A DNA stretch of 64,000 bases. It comes from Blepharisma japonicum (taxonomy: Eukaryota > Ciliophora > Heterotrichea > Heterotrichida > Blepharismidae). Positions 21,982-35,577 of the stretch are shown piece after piece (positions within the stretch are counted from its first letter, which is position 1; each line of letters begins with the position of its first letter). The position numbers were made by a program, and so were the translations under genes. The stretch lies in contig CATKHK010000002.1 of NCBI GenBank assembly GCA_949751835.1, positions 248,001 to 312,000 on the forward strand, written 5' to 3'. The notes beneath the pieces are model-generated. The model was given only the letters and a program-made list of their open reading frames with translations, was not told the origin of the DNA and searched no databases.

Positions 21982-23043
21982 TTATACAGGCTTATTGAAG
22001 TACTCTTCTCCTGTGTCATTATGTGAACTCCTATTATAAGCCTCATTTAGCAGTGTATTTACCCCTTTTTCGTCAATTTCTCTCTTTTCTGCTGCCTTGG
22101 CCAATTTTTGTCAGTTTAGCTTTTCTTTTCCTTTTTGGAGAGTCTTTACAAAAAGTCGCCAATTTTTTGGAGAACTTTGATAAGGCTTCAGAGGTGTCAA
22201 AATATTCACAACATCGTCGCACGATAATAATTTGTCTTTTAATCTATCAAGAATTTCAATAACTAGCTTGTAAAAGAACGTTCATTTCATCTCAAAAAAT
22301 TTCCCAAAAATTCAGTGCGATTCTTCAATAGGGACTAGACTGGTAAAAAGAGTAAAACACCAATCAGTAGCAAACATTTGAACTGATACTCCATTCTGAA
22401 CAAAATGGCTATATAAGTTTGGAAGCTGTTCAATCATTAAGAAATCCAAAATATGACAGTGCTTTGCAAGTCCTGGAAATCCATTTAAAAAGCTTTCTCT
22501 TAAATCATAATCTTCAGTAAGACCGACAAAGAGCCAAAATGCATCGATCTCGCTTGCATGCCAAAGAAGTGTCGCAGCGATAAAATTCATTCCTTGGACA
22601 TAACCAATTGTTTGGTTGTATTTTGAAAATGCGGTTAAAAGCCTTTTTAGTACAATTTTACCATCTCCACCAGTAAAATACTCAGTTTCAGGAAAGGTTC
22701 TATTGGCGTCTAACTCAATTTGTCGGACTGAAGAGTTTAGGCTGGGTGTTTCGAGTGAAATCTGGATGAGAGTCGTATAAAGCTCTTTTCCGTTTTCTGG
22801 CATATTAAGGTGCTGAGTCCATTGTTTAGCAAATGGACATGAATCAACAATATCGGGATTGTTTGAGGTTGAATTCAAGTTTTTCTTAGAAAAACTTTTC
22901 TGGCTCGTCTTGCAAGAGCATTGAGGATAATGAATCGGCTTTAAGTTTTCTGGCTCAGGAAAAGAAAAAGTTGCATATTTGCTGAGAGTATAGTCTGGCT
23001 TTGTGCCACTATAAGATGCAAGCTCAATATCTGGGTGGTCCAT
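21982..23043 (-). CDS. TBC domain Rab GTPase-activating protein
   Basis: 353 aa with several TGA codons as Trp in the C-terminal third. The first 70 residues are disordered. The TBC domain shows the arginine finger segment IELDANRTFPE (about residue 105) and the glutamine finger segment IGYVQGMNFIAATLL (about residue 145), followed by EIDAFWLFVGL and FATDWCFTLFTSLVP. These two catalytic residues mark an active GAP that stimulates GTP hydrolysis by Rab proteins on endomembranes. The Rab substrate cannot be told. A standard-code reading ends the ORF at base 22312 and loses about 110 residues. Confidence 0.9.
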
Positions 23044-23437
23044 AATTTAATTTAGATTTTGTATGTAATGGTTTAAATTAATTTTCTTTAAATTTAAAAA
23101 TTATTAGCATGCAAGATTCTACACCATTGTAAAGATTATTCTGCTAATTTTAATAAATTTCTTGTTATTTAAAACAAATAACATAAAATATTTTAAATTT
23201 AGATATTAAAATGTGACATCAAAACATAATTAAAAGATCTTTGAAAACAAAGCTAAACTGTTTTAAAGATATTGCCTTTGTAGTAACCTTTCCTCCTGAG
23301 TCAATTTCAATTTTTACTTATCCTCATCTCGTCCATTTTAATAATCATAAATATTTATTTGCTTATTTTTCTTATCAGGCATTTATTTAATTCTTATAAA
23401 TATGATTTTTAATAATAAACCCAATAAATACCATTAA
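23044..23437. other. intergenic region with one small doubtful ORF
   Basis: AT-rich spacer between the TBC gene start and the next minus-strand stop. The only thing in it is the 59-codon frame listed separately. Confidence 0.5.
23211..23390 (+). CDS. doubtful 59-aa small ORF
   Basis: Opens with ATG TGA, read Met-Trp, and runs 59 codons to TAA. The segment AFVVTFPPESISIF is hydrophobic and the end is rich in Tyr, Phe and His. Length is close to what chance allows in DNA this AT-rich, and no family is recognised. Listed because it is the only candidate in the gap. Confidence 0.2.
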
Positions 23438-24526
23438 TTATTTTTTTATTTTCTTTGTAGAACCCCTTAGCGCTGATAGTGACAAAACTCCCCCAACTTC
23501 ATGTCTTTTTCTCTTTAGATCAGTCATAGCTTTTCTTTTAGCTGCCAGCCTTGCACTCCTCCTCAAATAAACTCCTTTTTCTAATTCTTTCTTATCTGTC
23601 TGAATTGCTATTGATTTTCTTTCAATTTTTGGGGTAGAGCAATCTCAAACTTGATTTTCATCATCAGAGCATGCTTGCGTATTAATTTCCAATATCATTA
23701 AGTCTTCAACAACTGGAGGTTTAATAGCAAAATCTGATTCTTCAGTTAAAACAAAGTGACTTAAATTATCTTCTTCATGTTTTTGCTTTTTAACTGAGTC
23801 TATTTTTAATTTCACCTCAGTTCAAGTCAAATCAGGGCACTCTTCACCTGATTCTTGAATTTTCACCCTCCTCGCAGATCTTTTTATTTGTTCATCTAAA
23901 CTCATTCCTGAATATTCTATATTTCTAAACAAAGGATCTTCTGATTTCAAAGGTGTATGATTAATGCTGTCTTCAGCATTAATTTTATCCTTATTTTCAG
24001 ACTCTTTTTGAGAAAAATCTCCATTAGGATTCCATACAATAGTCCCAGGTCGATGATTTGGAGGTGTAGGCGGTAATTCATATTCTTCAATAGGAAATTC
24101 CTGCATCTCTTTCGGCTCCAAACTTTCCAAAATTTGATCTATTGTGTAGGTATCCATGTTTTGGCGGCACAATTCATTTTTACCAATAATTTGATTTGGG
24201 GAGGCTGATACAAAGCTTTTTGGGGAATCAACTTCTAGGACAGGTGACATTAAAGATGCTAAAACGTCTTCTTGCTGTGAAGTATGCTCATCTAAATCAA
24301 TTGTTAATTTATTTTTTAAAAAACTATCTGCACTAGAAGATCTTCCAAAACTTTTTAGAGTTGTTTGAATATACCCAGGAGAGCCTTGCAATTGGCTTGC
24401 TCGCTTAGGTTTTGGGATTTTTTTTGCCTTTTTTGCCATAATGGAGATGCTAACTTTGTTCTTTTTGATAAAATCAACCTTTACAGCGTTTCCTTGGGAT
24501 AAGCTGCGCAATTTCTTTGTGTTCAT
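23438..24526 (-). CDS. unknown, basic-ended, probably disordered protein
   Basis: 362 aa with two in-frame TGA codons. Both ends are basic: KKAKKIPKPKRASQLQGSPG near residue 31 and LRRSARLAAKRKAMTDLKRK near residue 320. The middle is acidic, Ser/Pro-rich, with IEEYELPPTPPNHRPGTIVW and SLDEQIKRSARRVKIQ. The composition suggests a nuclear or chromatin-bound protein that is regulated by phosphorylation, but no domain is recognisable. It lies next to the Aurora-like kinase gene on the same strand, 98 bp from its stop, so a separate transcript is likely. Confidence 0.75.
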
Positions 24527-24624
24527 AATTAATTAAATTGAAAAAATTTATTTATAGTAGTGAAAGTAAAATACAAAGGATTTATTTAATAGGCAAGAAT
24601 ACTATAACGGAACAATGGAGTCAG

Positions 24625-26295
<1,671 letters not shown>

Positions 26296-26328
26296 TCCAA
26301 TGATATAATAAGTAAGTAAGAATAATAA
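26296..26328. promoter_or_regulatory. 33-bp divergent intergenic spacer (shared promoter)
   Basis: Only 33 bases separate the ATG codons of two divergent Aurora-like kinases. The spacer is AT-rich with AGTAAGTAAG. Both core promoters and 5' untranslated regions must lie here or extend into the coding regions. Confidence 0.7.
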
Positions 26329-28476
26329 ATGTCCAAGAAGAACTTTACTAAGCTCCTTTTCGAGTCTCCTTCAGTTCTAAATGGCGAAGAAAAAGAATTA
26401 ACAAGAAATGATTTTGACTTTGAACGTAGGCTGGGAGAAGGAGCTTTTGGTCAGGTTTGAAGAGTCCGACATAAACTGACCTCAAAACAGTATGCGCTTA
26501 AACAAGTTCTTAAAGAAAAAGTAACTAAAATGATACCACAGTTTAGAAGGGAGGTCTTAATTATGTATGAATTAAATCACCCTCATATAATAAAGCTTTA
26601 CAATCATTTTGAGGATGAAAAATCTTTTTATCTTATCATGGAAATGGCTGAAGGTGGAAACTTATTCCATAGACTTTATAGAGAAAGAACCTTTTTAGAG
26701 CCAGTGGCTGCCCAATATTTTAGAGAAATTATTTTGGCTGTTGAATATTTACATTCCCATGTCCCAGCAATTATACATAGAGATATAAAACCTGAAAATA
26801 TTTTGTTAGACAAAGATGGACGTTTAAAACTTACTGATTTTGGATGGTCTAATTATTATTCTGCTGAAAGTGGAGCTCCAAGATATACAACTTGTGGAAC
26901 ATTAGAATATTTGCCTCCTGAAATCGTTTCAGAAACAGGCCATAGTACAGCTGCTGATATATGGTGTATGGGGATTTTGCTATATGAAATGCTTACTGGA
27001 GGTACTCCCTTTAAATCTGGAAAAAGAGATAACATGCTAGCCAGCATTGTTCAAGCTAAAGCAAAATATCCTTTGAATATGTCTCCATTGGCCAAAGATT
27101 TAATATCTCATTGCTTAGAAAGAGACCCATCCAGAAGGCTAACTGCGACTGATTGTAAGGAGCATAGATGGCTTTTAGAACACCCGCCGATACGAGAAAC
27201 TATTACCCAAGACGCTATTCCAAAGGCTTTGCCTGAAAATATTGATGCCCCAAAAATCACTTGTGGGTATGAAGTTATAAATAAGCAAGAAGACTCAAAA
27301 GAAGTCAAAGATGACATTTCAGAGCCTGATAAACCAATTCCTGATTCTTCATATAAGAAAAGTATTCATATGCTAAAAGATAATATTTCAAATAAAGCTG
27401 AAGACCTCCAAAAAACAAAATCAATTTTAAATAAGCTAATGCAAGAAATTGCACAAGCTAATATAAAAATCAAAGAATTGGAAGATAAAATACAGGAAGG
27501 GAAAAATGAATTCTCTAGGCTTGTGGTTTCAGAAAAAGAATGCTTACTTAAAATATCTGACTTAAATTTGGATCTTGAGAAATATGCGAGCTCAACAGAT
27601 ATGACGAGTTTAGTTGACCAGGTAAATAACAAAAATAAAGAATTTATAGAAAAAACACAGCAGGTTAAGCTATTTCAAAAAACATTAGAAAATACTAGAG
27701 AAAGTGTAAAAGCGAAAACTATTGAAGTTAGTGAGAAAGAAAAAGAACTGCGAGCATGTGAGGGTTATCTTAAGAAAATTAAGGAGGATTCAAGTGTTTG
27801 CAAAATAGAAAAAAATTCTGAAATTTCTAGTTTAGTGACTAATGCAGAAGTTCTTAGATCACAAGTTGAAAGAAAATATCAATCTCTGCATAGCCTTGGC
27901 AAAGAAGAAAGTTTAATTGCAAGAGATTTGATGAATTATGTACAAGAAAAATTGGATGACCTAAATGGTACTTCCAAACACGCTATTGATAAAAAGTTGA
28001 GCCAAATTATGGAAGAAGTTTTAGAAAAAGAGCAATTGATGTTAGAAGCCAAGCTCGAATATGATGATAAAAAAGCCAAAATAATTCAAAGTATCAGAAA
28101 TAATAAAGAAAACCTTATTAAAACAGCTAAACAAAATGCAGAAAAAGCAACAAAAACAAAAGCGGAAAAATCTGAACTTTTAAGAGAAAAAATAAAAGAA
28201 AAATTAAATGAAGCTAGAATTTCTGAACTGAAATTCTATATAGAGCCTATACAGATTGATCACGCAAAAGAAAAAATAAGGGTATTTATTATGTAGAGCA
28301 TGAAAAGAACGCTTAAAAAGCTTAATAGATCAATGGAATCAATAACTGAAGAAAGAAATATGCTGAAAGAAGTGACTGAAAAGAAAAGAGCTGAAGTAGA
28401 AGACATTGAAATGGAAATAGGAAAAGCAAAGGTAGCACTTTTAGATAAAGGCTTATTTTTATTGATGAAAAAATAA
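26329..28476 (+). CDS. Aurora-like protein kinase with C-terminal coiled coil
   Basis: 710 aa after removal of a 15-nt intron (28282-28296) and with TGA as Trp in GQVWRVRHKL. The kinase domain (about residues 28-290) has GEGAFGQVW, QYALKQVLKEK, IIHRDIKPENILL, LTDFGWSNYY and YTTCGTLEYLPPE. DFGWS and CGTLEYLPPE are close to Aurora kinases. Residues about 345-710 are a long coiled coil (SYKKSIHMLKDNISNKAEDL onward), which Aurora kinases normally lack. Without the intron the frame ends at the TAG in the intron; the spliced frame goes on for 60 charged residues. Unlike Aurora kinases it probably localises itself through its coiled coil rather than through a partner. Confidence 0.88.
28282..28296 (+). 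other. 15-nt intron in the coiled-coil Aurora-like kinase
   Basis: Sequence GTATTTATTATGTAG; it contains the in-frame TAG. Splicing joins AAG-G to AGC and keeps the coiled coil going to a TAA at 28476. Confidence 0.8.
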
Positions 28477-28513
28477 TTGATATTAGCTTAAAAATTTAGA
28501 AATAATTTAATAA

Positions 28514-29050
28514 ATGTCATATATAATAGATGTCAACTTAAAAGAAATCCATCCAGCTATTCTTCGAAGAGATATAACAAAAGATAAAAAAACAATGATA
28601 GAGGCTTGCAGTGACAAAAATATTATAAAATTTCTTTCAAAATCATTTGCAAATAAAGGCAAAAAAATAGAAAATAAAGAAGAAATTGATGATAGTGATG
28701 AAGATATTTTTCAAGATGCTGTATATGATGGAGAAATCAATGATGAAATTAATATGATTGGAGAAAGAGACCCAGAAGAAATTATCAAAGAATTGAGGTC
28801 AAAAGAGCTTGAAAATTTTGAGACAATTAGGGAAGATAAAAATAAGCTTATTTTCAGCCCTGTAATGATATTTGATCGACAAAATGAAATTAAGCTTTCT
28901 CAAAAACAATATGAAGAAGAAAAGAAAAAAATGCCTTTCAAAAGGCCAAAACCTTATAACCCAAGTTTATCCAGGGCATCAAAGGATTTCAAAAATCCCC
29001 AAAATATCAAACAAGACATAATAAATAAAAAACCAAAATTGAAAGAATAA
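28514..29050 (+). CDS. unknown acidic protein
   Basis: 178 aa beginning 37 bp after the kinase stop. The start YIIDVNLKEIHPAILRRDI looks folded; the middle is acidic (EEIDDSDEDIFQDAVYDGEI) and the end Lys/Pro-rich (KRPKPYNPSLSRASKDF). The acidic middle and basic end resemble RNA-polymerase or chromatin-associated factors but I cannot name a family. No TGA. Confidence 0.65.
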   Translation: MSYIIDVNLKEIHPAILRRDITKDKKTMIEACSDKNIIKFLSKSFANKGKKIENKEEIDDSDEDIFQDAVYDGEINDEINMIGERDPEEIIKELRSKELENFETIREDKNKLIFSPVMIFDRQNEIKLSQKQYEEEKKKMPFKRPKPYNPSLSRASKDFKNPQNIKQDIINKKPKLKE

Positions 29051-29233
29051 AAAATGTTTATTAAATATTTTTATTATTTCAGTCGTAAAATAGTTACTTA
29101 ATTAGAAAAATATAACCAATTATATTAATTATCCTGAATTTAGTTTTTAATGCATTAATAAATAGCATTTACATGAGATTGACAAGAATTTAATGATAGT
29201 TGTCTAAATAATTAAAATATTCATTTTATATTA

Positions 29234-29602
29234 ATGTCTGAAGAATCTATATCAAAGTCCACAGAAAGAATAACTGAAAGCATAAACATGCTTAAAACTG
29301 AGATGAGAGAACTTAGAAAAAGTATCCAGGGCTTTGATTATGAATTAAATGTAATTTCAGCAAAAGATATTGATATAACATTTTTGCCAAATATACCAAA
29401 TCAAAAGGTAAAAGAAATCGAAACAGATTTTTCTTATCAAAATCGGCGGCAAGAAGGAGTTTTTGAGTTTCTTAAAAAGCAAATCAAATCTATGACATTA
29501 GAAAATTCAGAGATGGATCAAAAATGTGCAAGCATGAATTCTCAGCTTGATATCTTAAAAGAAAAAATCGGAAAAAAGAGATTAAACAGCTTTGCATCTT
29601 AA
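29234..29602 (+). CDS. small coiled-coil protein
   Basis: 122 aa. Two helices (residues 8-40 and 75-115) with heptad-like Leu/Met/Ile spacing, separated by an ordered-looking segment DIDITFLPNIPNQKV. Basic end. It could be a subunit of a small helical complex (ciliary, SNARE or kinetochore type), but no family is recognised. 31 bp upstream of the ankyrin gene on the same strand. Confidence 0.65.
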   Translation: MSEESISKSTERITESINMLKTEMRELRKSIQGFDYELNVISAKDIDITFLPNIPNQKVKEIETDFSYQNRRQEGVFEFLKKQIKSMTLENSEMDQKCASMNSQLDILKEKIGKKRLNSFAS

Positions 29603-29633
29603 TTTTTTCATATAATCATAATTTATAATAATT

Positions 29634-30290
29634 ATGAGCACCCAACAATTTTTAGAGTTTTGCATCACAGGAGATATTAACTCAATAAAGCAGCTCAAAT
29701 CTTCTACTGATCCACGAAATTTTATATACGCTTGCGATCCTCAAGGCCACAATGCTTTGCATCTTGCCGTTCTTAATGGCCACTGAAGCCTCGCAATCTA
29801 TTTGCTTCGTGAACTTCATATTTCTCCTCACAAGCTAACAGAAGATGGTGAAAGTATTTTTCATTCCATTGCAAGAGGTCTAAAAGTGAGAGAAGCAACT
29901 GATCAAGATTTTGCTGAGGTCAGAGAGCTGAACTTGAAATATTGGCAGGAAGAAAAAGAAAGAGGACTCAAAAAAATTGAAGAGAGAAAAGCATCGCATC
30001 CAGATCTGAAAGCACCTGAAAATTTAGTTATAAAAAATGTTGAAAAAGAAGAAGAAAATTTGTTCGGAAACCCGAATTTGACTGTCGCGAAATATATTTT
30101 GAGAAAGTATCACGTTGTGCTAAAACACAATAATTCGATGGGACATTCACCTGCAGATCTTGCTGAAAGTCTTCAGATTCAGGACTTAGCCGAATATTAT
30201 AGGCTGGAGCTGACTCCACATATGATAAGAAGAAGACTTATCGCAGGACTTAATGAAAACTTGTTTAGAGAAATTGTGCTTTGTCTTTAA
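29634..30290 (+). CDS. ankyrin-repeat protein
   Basis: 218 aa from ATG 29634, with TGA as Trp in GHWSLAIYLLREL. The first 100 residues hold two or three ankyrin-like repeats (DPQGHNALHLAVLNGHWSLA is the clearest), then a charged helix (EEKERGLKKIEERKASHP) and a further ankyrin-like unit (NNSMGHSPADLAESLQIQDL). The role is probably a protein-binding adaptor. Using the standard code, the first 56 residues and the best repeat are lost. Confidence 0.78.
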
Positions 30291-30443
30291 ATATAATAAA
30301 ATTACAAAGAAATTAATTTCTACTTATAAAAATATTCCACATAATCCTCAATATGGCTGAAATATTTTCAAATTTATGTGAAGTTATATTAATAGTCAAA
30401 AGTTTAATAATAATTTCTGAAAAAGAAGTTTGCCGTTATAATA

Positions 30444-32339
30444 ATGGAAAGGACTCAAGAAGAAGGAGGACCTAGGATGAAATTATCAAAACAAAGCCGC
30501 ATTATTTGCAATATTGCTTTCACTAAATATGAAATTGTGAAGCACGTCGCAGGAACCTTATTTAAATGGGTTTTATCAAATGATAAACTTGATGAAAATT
30601 GAGATATATTGTGAACAGATTCCGCAGTTCCACCAGATAAACTGTCAAATATGAAGCAATATCAAAAAATTAATCATTTTCCTGGCATGTATAATGTATC
30701 AAGAAAAAATTATCTTGCATATAACTTAATGAAATTGAAAAAACTTTTTCCTGAGGAATATGATTTTTTCCCAAGAACCTGGGTGGTTCCGTGTGATATG
30801 GGAGATTTAAAAGCATATATGCAGTTAAAGAAAAATTCGTATTTTATTGTAAAGCCAGAAGCTTCTTGCCAAGGTCGAGGAATTTTTCTAACAAGAAAAT
30901 TTGATGAAATCGACTCTTCAGAAAAACATGTGGTTCAAGAATATATCGAAAAGCCTTTTCTTATTGATGGGCTTAAATTTGATTTAAGGATCTATGTATT
31001 AGTAACTGGCTGTGAACCTCTTAGAATTTTTATCCATGACCAAGGTTTAACACGTTTCGCAACACAAGAATACAAAAAGCCTAATGAAGGAAATTTTGAA
31101 GATATGTGCATGCATTTGACAAATTACGCAATTAACAAAAATAACCCAAACTTTATTCACAATGAGAACTCAGAAGAAGACGATATCGGCCATAAAAGAA
31201 GTCTTCAGTCAACTTTTGACTATTTAGAAGAAAACGGTTACGATGTAGTAAAATTAAAATCGAAAATTGATGATATGATAATAAAAACCCTTTGCTCGGT
31301 GCAGCCAAATTTAAGACATCATTATCATTCTTGTCAGCCTGATGATTATTCTAACAGTATGTGCTTTGAGCTTCTAGGATTTGATGTAATTTTGGACTAT
31401 AAATTAAATCCATATGTCCTTGAGGTAAACCATACACCTTCATTTTCAACTGATTCTCCTTTAGATTGAAAAATCAAAGAAATCGTCATAAGCGAAGCTA
31501 TAGTACTCATGAATATTTCCAGTAAAAACCGAAGAATTTATATAAAAAAGCAAAAACAAGAATTAAATAAAAGAGCTTTAACAGGAAAAATTGAAAGAGA
31601 CAGCAAATCTGTGAGAGAAGAAAAAAGGATTAAATTTATGATTAGAAGAGATAAATGAGAAGAAAAGCATCGTGGAGGATACAGAAAAGTCTACCCAGTT
31701 AATGACGAAAAGTATGAAAAAATGATAAAAGCTGCAGATGAGATTTACCAAGAATGAACTGGAACTAAAATAACTAGAATAAAAAAAGTTGAAGAGGAAA
31801 AAATTCCAATCATTAAAAAACCTTCAAAAGTTGAAAATAAATTTCCATTAAATAAGATAGAAAATAGTATCCCAAAAAGATGCCCAACCGCTACTCTTCG
31901 AGATATGGAAAGCCCATCAACTGTTTCACTAATGGAAATCGAGAAGAAAAATCCTTTAGAAGTCTTTGAAAGGTTAAGCAAAGTTCCATTAAGAAAGCCG
32001 AATCTCCCTTTATCATATCAAAATATTCCAGGAATAGTATATCATGATGATCGTCGATCTCATTATTTATATGGAAATAAATATTGTTTAACGTTCCACC
32101 ACAACACCCCAGAGCATTCTAATTTTAAATTTTCTGAAAAAAATACAGAATCACATAGTGAAACAAAAGGAAAAGTTTCATTAATAAAAACGACACCAGA
32201 ACTATTAAGAAGAAACAGCACAAAAAGCACACTTACAACTTTCTTGAAATCTACAAGTGGAAAACAATTAATTACATCCAAAGCGCTCGCTTTTGGGCAG
32301 ACTGGAGCTAAAGAAATATTAAAAAAATGGAATTTGTAA
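30444..32339 (+). CDS. TTLL: tubulin polyglutamylase-type TTLL ligase
   Basis: 631 aa with five or more TGA codons as Trp. The TTL domain (residues about 20-355) has all main ATP-grasp elements: YFIVKPEASCQGRGIFLTR (Lys and Gly loop), QEYIEKPFLIDGLKFDLRIY, MCMHLTNYAINKNN, and the late FDVILDYKLNPYVLEVNH with TPSFSTDSPLDW. LEVNxxPSFSTDSxLD is characteristic of the TTLL4/6/13 polyglutamylase clade, which adds glutamate side chains to tubulin tails in ciliary and cortical microtubules. The remaining 270 residues are basic and disordered, likely a microtubule-binding tail. Converges with the importin gene, 31 bp between stops. Confidence 0.92.
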
Positions 32340-32370
32340 TAATTTGTAATAATCTTTTAATTAACCTGGA

Positions 32371-35300
32371 TTATTGCTTTCTGCGCTTTACTTTGACCAC
32401 TCTTCTTATTTCTGTATTTTCTCCAGGCAGGTCATTAATTTGTATACGTTTTGATTGGACAATTTCTACAAGCTGCTGCCCTCTTACAGGACTGAGATTC
32501 CTTGTAAGATTTACCATAAAATCTCTATTAGTAGTATGCAACTGACTCACCATTGTTCTAAAAACAGTATATTCATCAACAACAAATATAGGACTAAATA
32601 AATTCACTAAAATTGCATTTGCTTCTTTTTCTTCTCTTTGTCCTGGAGCATCTTCTCCACTGCCGCCATATATTAGTTTTGTTCCCTTCACAAAGATTTC
32701 AGAGTCAAAGCTATCTTCATCAGAGTCAAATAAATTTTCCATAAGCATATCAATTGGGCTTTTCTGTTTAGTCTCTTCTTCTGTGGGCTTTTTGTAGCTG
32801 AGAATTATTATGACTGTTTCAAAGATCTTGTCAATTAATTCATAAATGTCATTATTCATTTGTGGCATCATAAATAGATGGCACAGTCCAATGACTGCAA
32901 CTCTTCTATCGTACTGATGTGTGAATTGGCTAGCATATTTTATGATTTCCTGCAGAGAGAAACGTAGATAGGAAATTCCTTCTGATGTTTGGGTAGCAGA
33001 AAGAATATTGGCCGTTAGAGTAGCGTTGTAAGTAAATGATGAAAGAATGGTGTCAAGAAGACGGACTTTGAAGAAATTATTTGTAGTGCTTTGAGAATAG
33101 CGTATAAACGTGTCAGTTAGGATTTTATCTAAATATTGATCTAATTGTCCAGGGAAAGTTTGGAATAGCAAATGGTATAAAATTGCTCCTTCACAATTCA
33201 GACTTTCTCTTATTCGCCCTTTTTGCTGCGCAAATAATCCTTTTCCTGCCATTTCTACGATTTGGGCCATTCTTTGTGGTGAAGTAGTGAAGGTGTCTTT
33301 TCCAAATCTGAGATATGTATTAAGCAGTTTAAAGACGCTTTGCAAGGCATTATCTTGCTTACTCTGAAGCACAGGTAAATGATTAAAGATTTCCCATTGA
33401 AGCGCTGATATAGTTTTTGCTTTTTTTTGTATCAATTGGAGAATACTAATTATGTCATCTACAAAGGAAACTTGCTCAGGATACTGTAAATAATTAATAA
33501 TTGGTAATAAAAGTTTTTCAAGCTCTTCGAGATCAGCTCCTGATATTGACATTGAGTTTATTAATGATCTTATAATATTCCAAGACTTGATTACTATAAT
33601 TGAATCTTTTTTATTATTAGCAATCTGGTATTGGACTTCGCTTTCAATTTTTCCTACTAAAGCTATCATTAATGGCACAATTTTTCTTTCAAGCGACTCA
33701 CTGAAATTTTGAACTATTTCGACTAGTGCTTCATAAAACGATTTTTCTTTTTGACTTGGGATTGCTTCAATAACTTTATCAACAACTTCACCCATAAATG
33801 GTTCAAGTCTAAACATAAGCTCTTCTTCTTGCATAATATAGGAGAATGTATCACAGGCTTGTATGCACACAGCTCTAGATGACTGCTGTAATATACAGTC
33901 CAAAACATAAAGCATCCATCTTCTGAAATATTCAGCCTTGTCATGGAAAATATGTTCAGAAAAGCAGTATAAAAATTGGCAAACTCTTTGGTGAATAATC
34001 ATAGATGAGCTTGCAGAAAAGAAAGTTGCCATTATTCTTTCTAACAAGTTGTTGATACCATTAAGAAGATCAGACCTTCGGGATATCCCAAATGATAAAA
34101 TACTGAGTATCATAAAGGCTGTAGCTACTTTATTTTCATTATCTGAAGCCATAAAGTAAGTATTTGCAAGCTCTTTGCTTATAGGATATTCTTTATTAAT
34201 TTCAGGATTTATAATAGATTCTATCAACTCATATGCAAAATATGTAGCAAATGGCAATGCTCCATCAATGTTATCACACATAGTTTCCAGCAGCTGGGCT
34301 GATGTAGTTTTTACAGTCTCAGATTCTTGCCTTTCACATATATCTTGGCAGTTATTCACAAATTCATCAGGCTGTGCCTCAAATAATTCTTTATCGTTTT
34401 CGTCAAGCTTCAAAAATTCTAAAATTATGTCAACAATAATTTGCTTATAATATTGCCCAAAAATCCCATAAAATCTTGATTCTGTGCTGCATTTGTGAAG
34501 CAAATTTAATGTTTCTATAACAATTTCAGCCAGCCAGCTTTGTATGATAAATTGGTTGACCTCTGGATGAACACATATAGCTAATAAAGAAATTGTTAGA
34601 GGTTCTAGCACAGCATTAACAGCGTCAACAAATGGGGAATCTGGAATAGCAGCACCAATAGTAGAAATGACCTTTGCGCCCATTTCTTCATAGATTTTCT
34701 TTTTGCAATCCATAAAGTATTGTATCACAATATTTAGGCATTTAATTATATTTGCCTTTATTTGGTTCATTAAATTTGAAACTGTGCCACTTGATAAGTT
34801 TATAACAGAGTTTACATTAGGAAGTCTGGCATCAGGTATCCTAATATTTATCGTGTTTGCAAATATCGATGCTAACTCTACGTGCTCCACAAATTCTTTG
34901 ATTCCTTTGTTGGAAACCACTTCAAAATGCTCAAGGATTTGCCTGAGCGATAATGACCACTCTTCAAATATATAAAGAATATCTATTGCCAAAGCTTCGT
35001 TTGAGGCTTGTAAAGCTGCTCCAAGCTGAAAAAAGGCTTTGTTACCAACTTCTATCATATGTGGAAGGAGTATTTTAGAATAATCCCCAGCATTGAATTG
35101 TGATGGCATACAGCTGAAAATCGTTTTTACCACTGACAAGCTGCCAAAGACTTGATGAGCTTCTCCTTTTAGTCCTACAATTGCTAAGGCTGCTAAGCGA
35201 TTGCAGCATACTCCCATGGCATCGTCAGATATTAAAGGATTAAGAGCATAATTTGTTATCCCTCGTATAGATCTATCAATGTTTGGACCTATGATGATCT

Positions 35301-35577
35301 GAAAAATCATTTCTGCAATGCGCATGCGGTCTTCAGCAGTAAGTTTACTTGATTCAATGCATTCTCTCATGAAATTGCGGAGTCTTGTTCCTGCAGATTG
35401 CTTGAGCTGATTAGAAGAGAATTGAGAGGATATGATGCTCAAGAGAAGTTGAAAGAAGCCTTTGGTATCTTGGCTGAGGATACGGAGCTCTTCTTCTGCC
35501 TGCTTTCTTTCAGTATCACTGACGGAAGAATAAGTTTGTGTTAAGAGCTGAACAGCTCTTTCATAGGCTTCAGACAT
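32371..35577 (-). CDS. importin-beta family karyopherin
   Basis: 1,068 aa with HEAT-like helices throughout. The N-terminal part (ERKQAEEELRILSQDTKGFF, then NQLKQSAGTRLRNFMRE) is an importin-beta N-terminal, Ran-binding type domain. Towards the end an acidic loop (LFDSDEDSFDSEIF) is followed by a short conserved block and a basic KVKRRKQ terminus. Length and acidic C-terminal loop are like importin-7/8, but I cannot fix the subtype from sequence alone. The protein would carry cargo through nuclear pores, which in ciliates also distinguish macro- and micronucleus. Single exon, no TGA. Confidence 0.88.
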   Translation of the reverse strand: MSEAYERAVQLLTQTYSSVSDTERKQAEEELRILSQDTKGFFQLLLSIISSQFSSNQLKQSAGTRLRNFMRECIESSKLTAEDRMRIAEMIFQIIIGPNIDRSIRGITNYALNPLISDDAMGVCCNRLAALAIVGLKGEAHQVFGSLSVVKTIFSCMPSQFNAGDYSKILLPHMIEVGNKAFFQLGAALQASNEALAIDILYIFEEWSLSLRQILEHFEVVSNKGIKEFVEHVELASIFANTINIRIPDARLPNVNSVINLSSGTVSNLMNQIKANIIKCLNIVIQYFMDCKKKIYEEMGAKVISTIGAAIPDSPFVDAVNAVLEPLTISLLAICVHPEVNQFIIQSWLAEIVIETLNLLHKCSTESRFYGIFGQYYKQIIVDIILEFLKLDENDKELFEAQPDEFVNNCQDICERQESETVKTTSAQLLETMCDNIDGALPFATYFAYELIESIINPEINKEYPISKELANTYFMASDNENKVATAFMILSILSFGISRRSDLLNGINNLLERIMATFFSASSSMIIHQRVCQFLYCFSEHIFHDKAEYFRRWMLYVLDCILQQSSRAVCIQACDTFSYIMQEEELMFRLEPFMGEVVDKVIEAIPSQKEKSFYEALVEIVQNFSESLERKIVPLMIALVGKIESEVQYQIANNKKDSIIVIKSWNIIRSLINSMSISGADLEELEKLLLPIINYLQYPEQVSFVDDIISILQLIQKKAKTISALQWEIFNHLPVLQSKQDNALQSVFKLLNTYLRFGKDTFTTSPQRMAQIVEMAGKGLFAQQKGRIRESLNCEGAILYHLLFQTFPGQLDQYLDKILTDTFIRYSQSTTNNFFKVRLLDTILSSFTYNATLTANILSATQTSEGISYLRFSLQEIIKYASQFTHQYDRRVAVIGLCHLFMMPQMNNDIYELIDKIFETVIIILSYKKPTEEETKQKSPIDMLMENLFDSDEDSFDSEIFVKGTKLIYGGSGEDAPGQREEKEANAILVNLFSPIFVVDEYTVFRTMVSQLHTTNRDFMVNLTRNLSPVRGQQLVEIVQSKRIQINDLPGENTEIRRVVKVKRRKQ